The notes below the pieces were generated by a model. The model searched no databases, was not told the origin of the DNA, and saw only the letters and a list, made by a program, of their open reading frames with translations. A program made the position numbers and the translations under genes. This document shows positions 56,120 to 56,145 of a stretch of 56,145 nt of DNA, in pieces. How positions within the stretch are numbered: position 1 is the stretch's first letter; every line of letters starts with the position of its first letter. Location: assembly GCA_919902775.1 (NCBI GenBank), contig CAKKRJ010000001.1, forward strand, positions 1-56,145, given 5' to 3'. The DNA is from Burkholderiaceae bacterium (GTDB lineage: Bacteria > Pseudomonadota > Gammaproteobacteria > Burkholderiales > Burkholderiaceae_C).

Positions 56120-56145
56120 GGGGGGGGGGGGGGGGGGGGGGGGGG
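56120..56145. other. Terminal 26-base poly-G run
   Basis: The window ends with 26 consecutive G after a G-rich stretch (56084-56118). This is typical of sequencing or assembly artefact at a contig end, such as no-signal G calls in two-colour chemistry, and no biological meaning should be drawn from it without confirmation. Confidence 0.75.

Overview
The window is a 56 kb stretch of a Gram-negative betaproteobacterial chromosome, most likely order Burkholderiales and close to the Comamonadaceae (Limnohabitans/Rhodoferax-like). This rests on G+C near 60%, the gene orders carB-greA, rlmE-ftsH-folP-glmM, rpsF-priB-rpsR-rplI, nadD-rsfS-rlmH-maf-rng and smc-zipA-ligA, and protein signatures remembered from that group. 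The assignment comes from recognition, not from a search. Most of the window is core genome. No insertion sequence, prophage or CRISPR array was seen, and no gap without a gene exceeds 300 bases.

Layout. 1-7686: 3' half of carB, greA (preceded by a terminator-like leader), yhbY (minus), then rlmE-ftsH-folP-glmM. 7732-13225: PEP synthase regulator ppsR (minus), divergent from ppsA, followed by a large sodium/solute symporter. 13320-14750: ribosomal operon rpsF-priB-rpsR-rplI, closed by a terminator shared with a convergent HerA-like ATPase. 16406-24036: a compact plus-strand run yebC-purD-acyltransferase-hemF-nadD-rsfS-rlmH-maf-rng. RsfS carries a long Lys/Ala histone-H1-like tail. 24050-28604: msbA (minus), then tolB-pal-cpoB. 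28621-30691: a YeeE-type sulfur transporter overlapping tcdA, then tRNA-Lys with a leader hairpin and a strong terminator.

30739-37337: a small zinc-ribbon protein, a REP-like palindrome, yheS, prmB, a higBA toxin-antitoxin module placed between prmB and dapE, then dapC. 37484-44753: smc-zipA-ligA-def. 44801-44900: a second REP-like cluster. 44916-49710 (minus): aminotransferase, cysB, cbiX, lptG, lptF. 49734-53212: pepA-holC-unknown small gene, then a LivK-type binding lipoprotein. 53213-56145: terminators, tRNA-Ser(GGA), a biodegradative-type Orn/Lys/Arg decarboxylase, and a terminal 26-base poly-G run that looks artefactual.

How genes work together. Many neighbours are packed with 1-4 bp stop/start overlaps (hemF/nadD, nadD/rsfS, rlmH/maf, YeeE/tcdA, ligA/def, lptF/lptG/cbiX, holC/small gene, higA/prmB), implying translational coupling. 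The least ordinary locus is higB-higA-prmB. A low-G+C toxin-antitoxin pair has a promoter whose 17-bp spacer contains a palindromic operator, its transcript is predicted to be almost leaderless, and its antitoxin stop codon overlaps the start of the ribosomal-protein L3 methyltransferase gene.
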